Shown piece by piece: positions 14,482 to 14,800 of a stretch of DNA of 14,800 nucleotides. The notes below the pieces were generated by a model. It ran no database searches. It saw only the letters and a program-made list of their open reading frames with translations, and was not told the DNA's origin. Source of the stretch: JBHIEE01 sp046760445 (GTDB lineage Bacteria > Acidobacteriota > Aminicenantia > JdFR-78); NCBI GenBank assembly GCA_046760445.1, contig JBHIEE010000073.1, positions 1 to 14,800 of the forward strand, in the 5' to 3' direction. Each line of letters opens with the position of its first letter. Within the stretch, counting starts at the first letter, position 1. The position numbers and the translations under genes were made by a program.

Positions 14482-14614
14482 AGATATATAATAAAAATTC
14501 CAAATTACAAAAACATTAAATCGTGAAGAGTAAGTAGTAAAGAGATAAACAACACCTTGCGATTTACACTTCTTAGATTTGAGATTTAGTCATTTGACAT
14601 TCATTTGACATTTG

Positions 14615-14634
14615 CCTGCCTGCCAGCAGGCAGG
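14615..14634. repeat. Perfect G+C-rich inverted repeat (hairpin 1)
   Basis: CCTGCCTGC (14615-14623) and GCAGGCAGG (14626-14634) are perfect inverted copies separated by CA. In RNA the innermost pairs would open to make a loop of about 6 nt with a 7-bp stem. Its base composition contrasts sharply with the A/T-rich flanks, as expected of a small dispersed repeat. Confidence 0.65.
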
Positions 14635-14698
14635 GATTTTGGACTTTGGATTTTTTGATAAGTATAATAATTGTTTTGGTCATTTGCCCTCGTCCTGC

Positions 14699-14726
14699 CT
14701 CGCACTGTGGCTCGGCACGAAGTGAG
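14699..14726. repeat. Imperfect hairpin 2 inside a G+C-rich island
   Basis: CTC/GAG, ACT/AGT and GTG/CAC can pair (9 bp in all) around a GCTCGG loop, with two 2-base bulges (GC at 14702-14703 and GA at 14719-14720). It lies in 14686-14745, where 42 of 60 bases are G or C. Confidence 0.4.
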
Positions 14727-14760
14727 CTCTCGGGCCGAAGGGGTCATTAGAATTTGCTTG

Positions 14761-14790
14761 CCCTGTAGCATGCGAAGCATTGGTATAGGG
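14761..14790. repeat. Imperfect 12-bp hairpin (hairpin 3)
   Basis: CCCTGTA (14761-14767) pairs with TATAGGG (14784-14790) through one G-T wobble. The stem continues past a G/G mismatch with CA/TG, then a one-base bulge and TGC/GCA, closing on a GAA loop (14774-14776). It resembles a decayed copy of a once perfect palindrome. Confidence 0.5.
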
Positions 14791-14800
14791 GAATTTATTT

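Larger units (their letters stand above)
14415..14800. other. Gene-free 3' region with repeat and hairpin elements
   Basis: No credible coding frame, tRNA or known RNA is visible on either strand in these 386 bases. The region holds repeat copy B, a tandem CATTTGACAT motif (14591-14600 and 14602-14611), three hairpins listed separately and a 60-base G+C-rich island. I see no canonical intrinsic terminator for the FecR gene. Confidence 0.6.

Noticed and set aside
14601..14800. CRISPR array, because of repeated short motifs and hairpins near the right edge
   Set aside because: The three hairpins have different sequences and there is no constant repeat with unique spacers; no cas genes are present.

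Overview
The window is A+T-rich DNA from a bacterium with two membranes. A predicted outer-membrane beta-barrel, several proteins with Sec-type signal peptides, a TlpA/CcdA thiol-redox pair and a very clean sigma-54 promoter all point that way. Twelve complete protein genes are visible, plus one small gene cut by the left edge. Gene content (secreted M14 and M28 peptidases, a PorV/FadL-like barrel, a FecR/DUF6600 envelope protein, and an nrdR-hsp20-lon-thiL string) suggests an uncultivated anaerobic, Acidobacteriota/Aminicenantes-like or similar candidate phylum. That placement is inference; no marker gene in the window settles it.

Layout. 1-223 (minus) holds the start of a small membrane protein. 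332-2777 (minus) is a two-gene operon: a beta-barrel outer-membrane protein, then a secreted zinc carboxypeptidase. 2778-2874 is a compact divergent promoter region shared with fabH (2875-3855, plus). 3889-5116 (minus) is a tlpA-like/ccdA thiol-redox operon with its own promoter. 5230-6753 (minus) is a secreted M28 aminopeptidase. 6754-6878 is a second divergent promoter region. From it runs a tight five-gene plus-strand operon (6879-12257): a polytopic LPG-synthase-like membrane protein, nrdR, a small heat-shock protein, lon and thiL, with two 4-base ATGA overlaps. 12258-12566 has no gene and holds an A/T-rich inverted repeat, an 18-bp dyad and a consensus sigma-54 promoter. 12567-14414 (plus) is a FecR/DUF6600 protein with three Tyr/Trp-rich repeats and a Ser/Lys/Arg-rich tail. 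14415-14800 holds no recognisable gene; it carries a dispersed intergenic repeat and three hairpins, one in a locally G+C-rich segment.

How the genes fit together. The two secreted peptidases fit peptide use in or outside the periplasm. TlpA/CcdA would carry reducing power across the inner membrane. The large plus operon combines protein quality control (sHsp holdase, Lon protease) with regulation of ribonucleotide reduction (NrdR), thiamine diphosphate synthesis (ThiL) and a membrane protein. The most noteworthy signals are regulatory and repeat-like: the sigma-54 promoter with an upstream dyad before the FecR/DUF6600 gene, a probable leaderless start for the five-gene operon with a dyad inside its promoter, and a 25-bp repeat that follows the stop codons of both thiL and the FecR gene. 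I found no clear new defence, CRISPR or mobile system.
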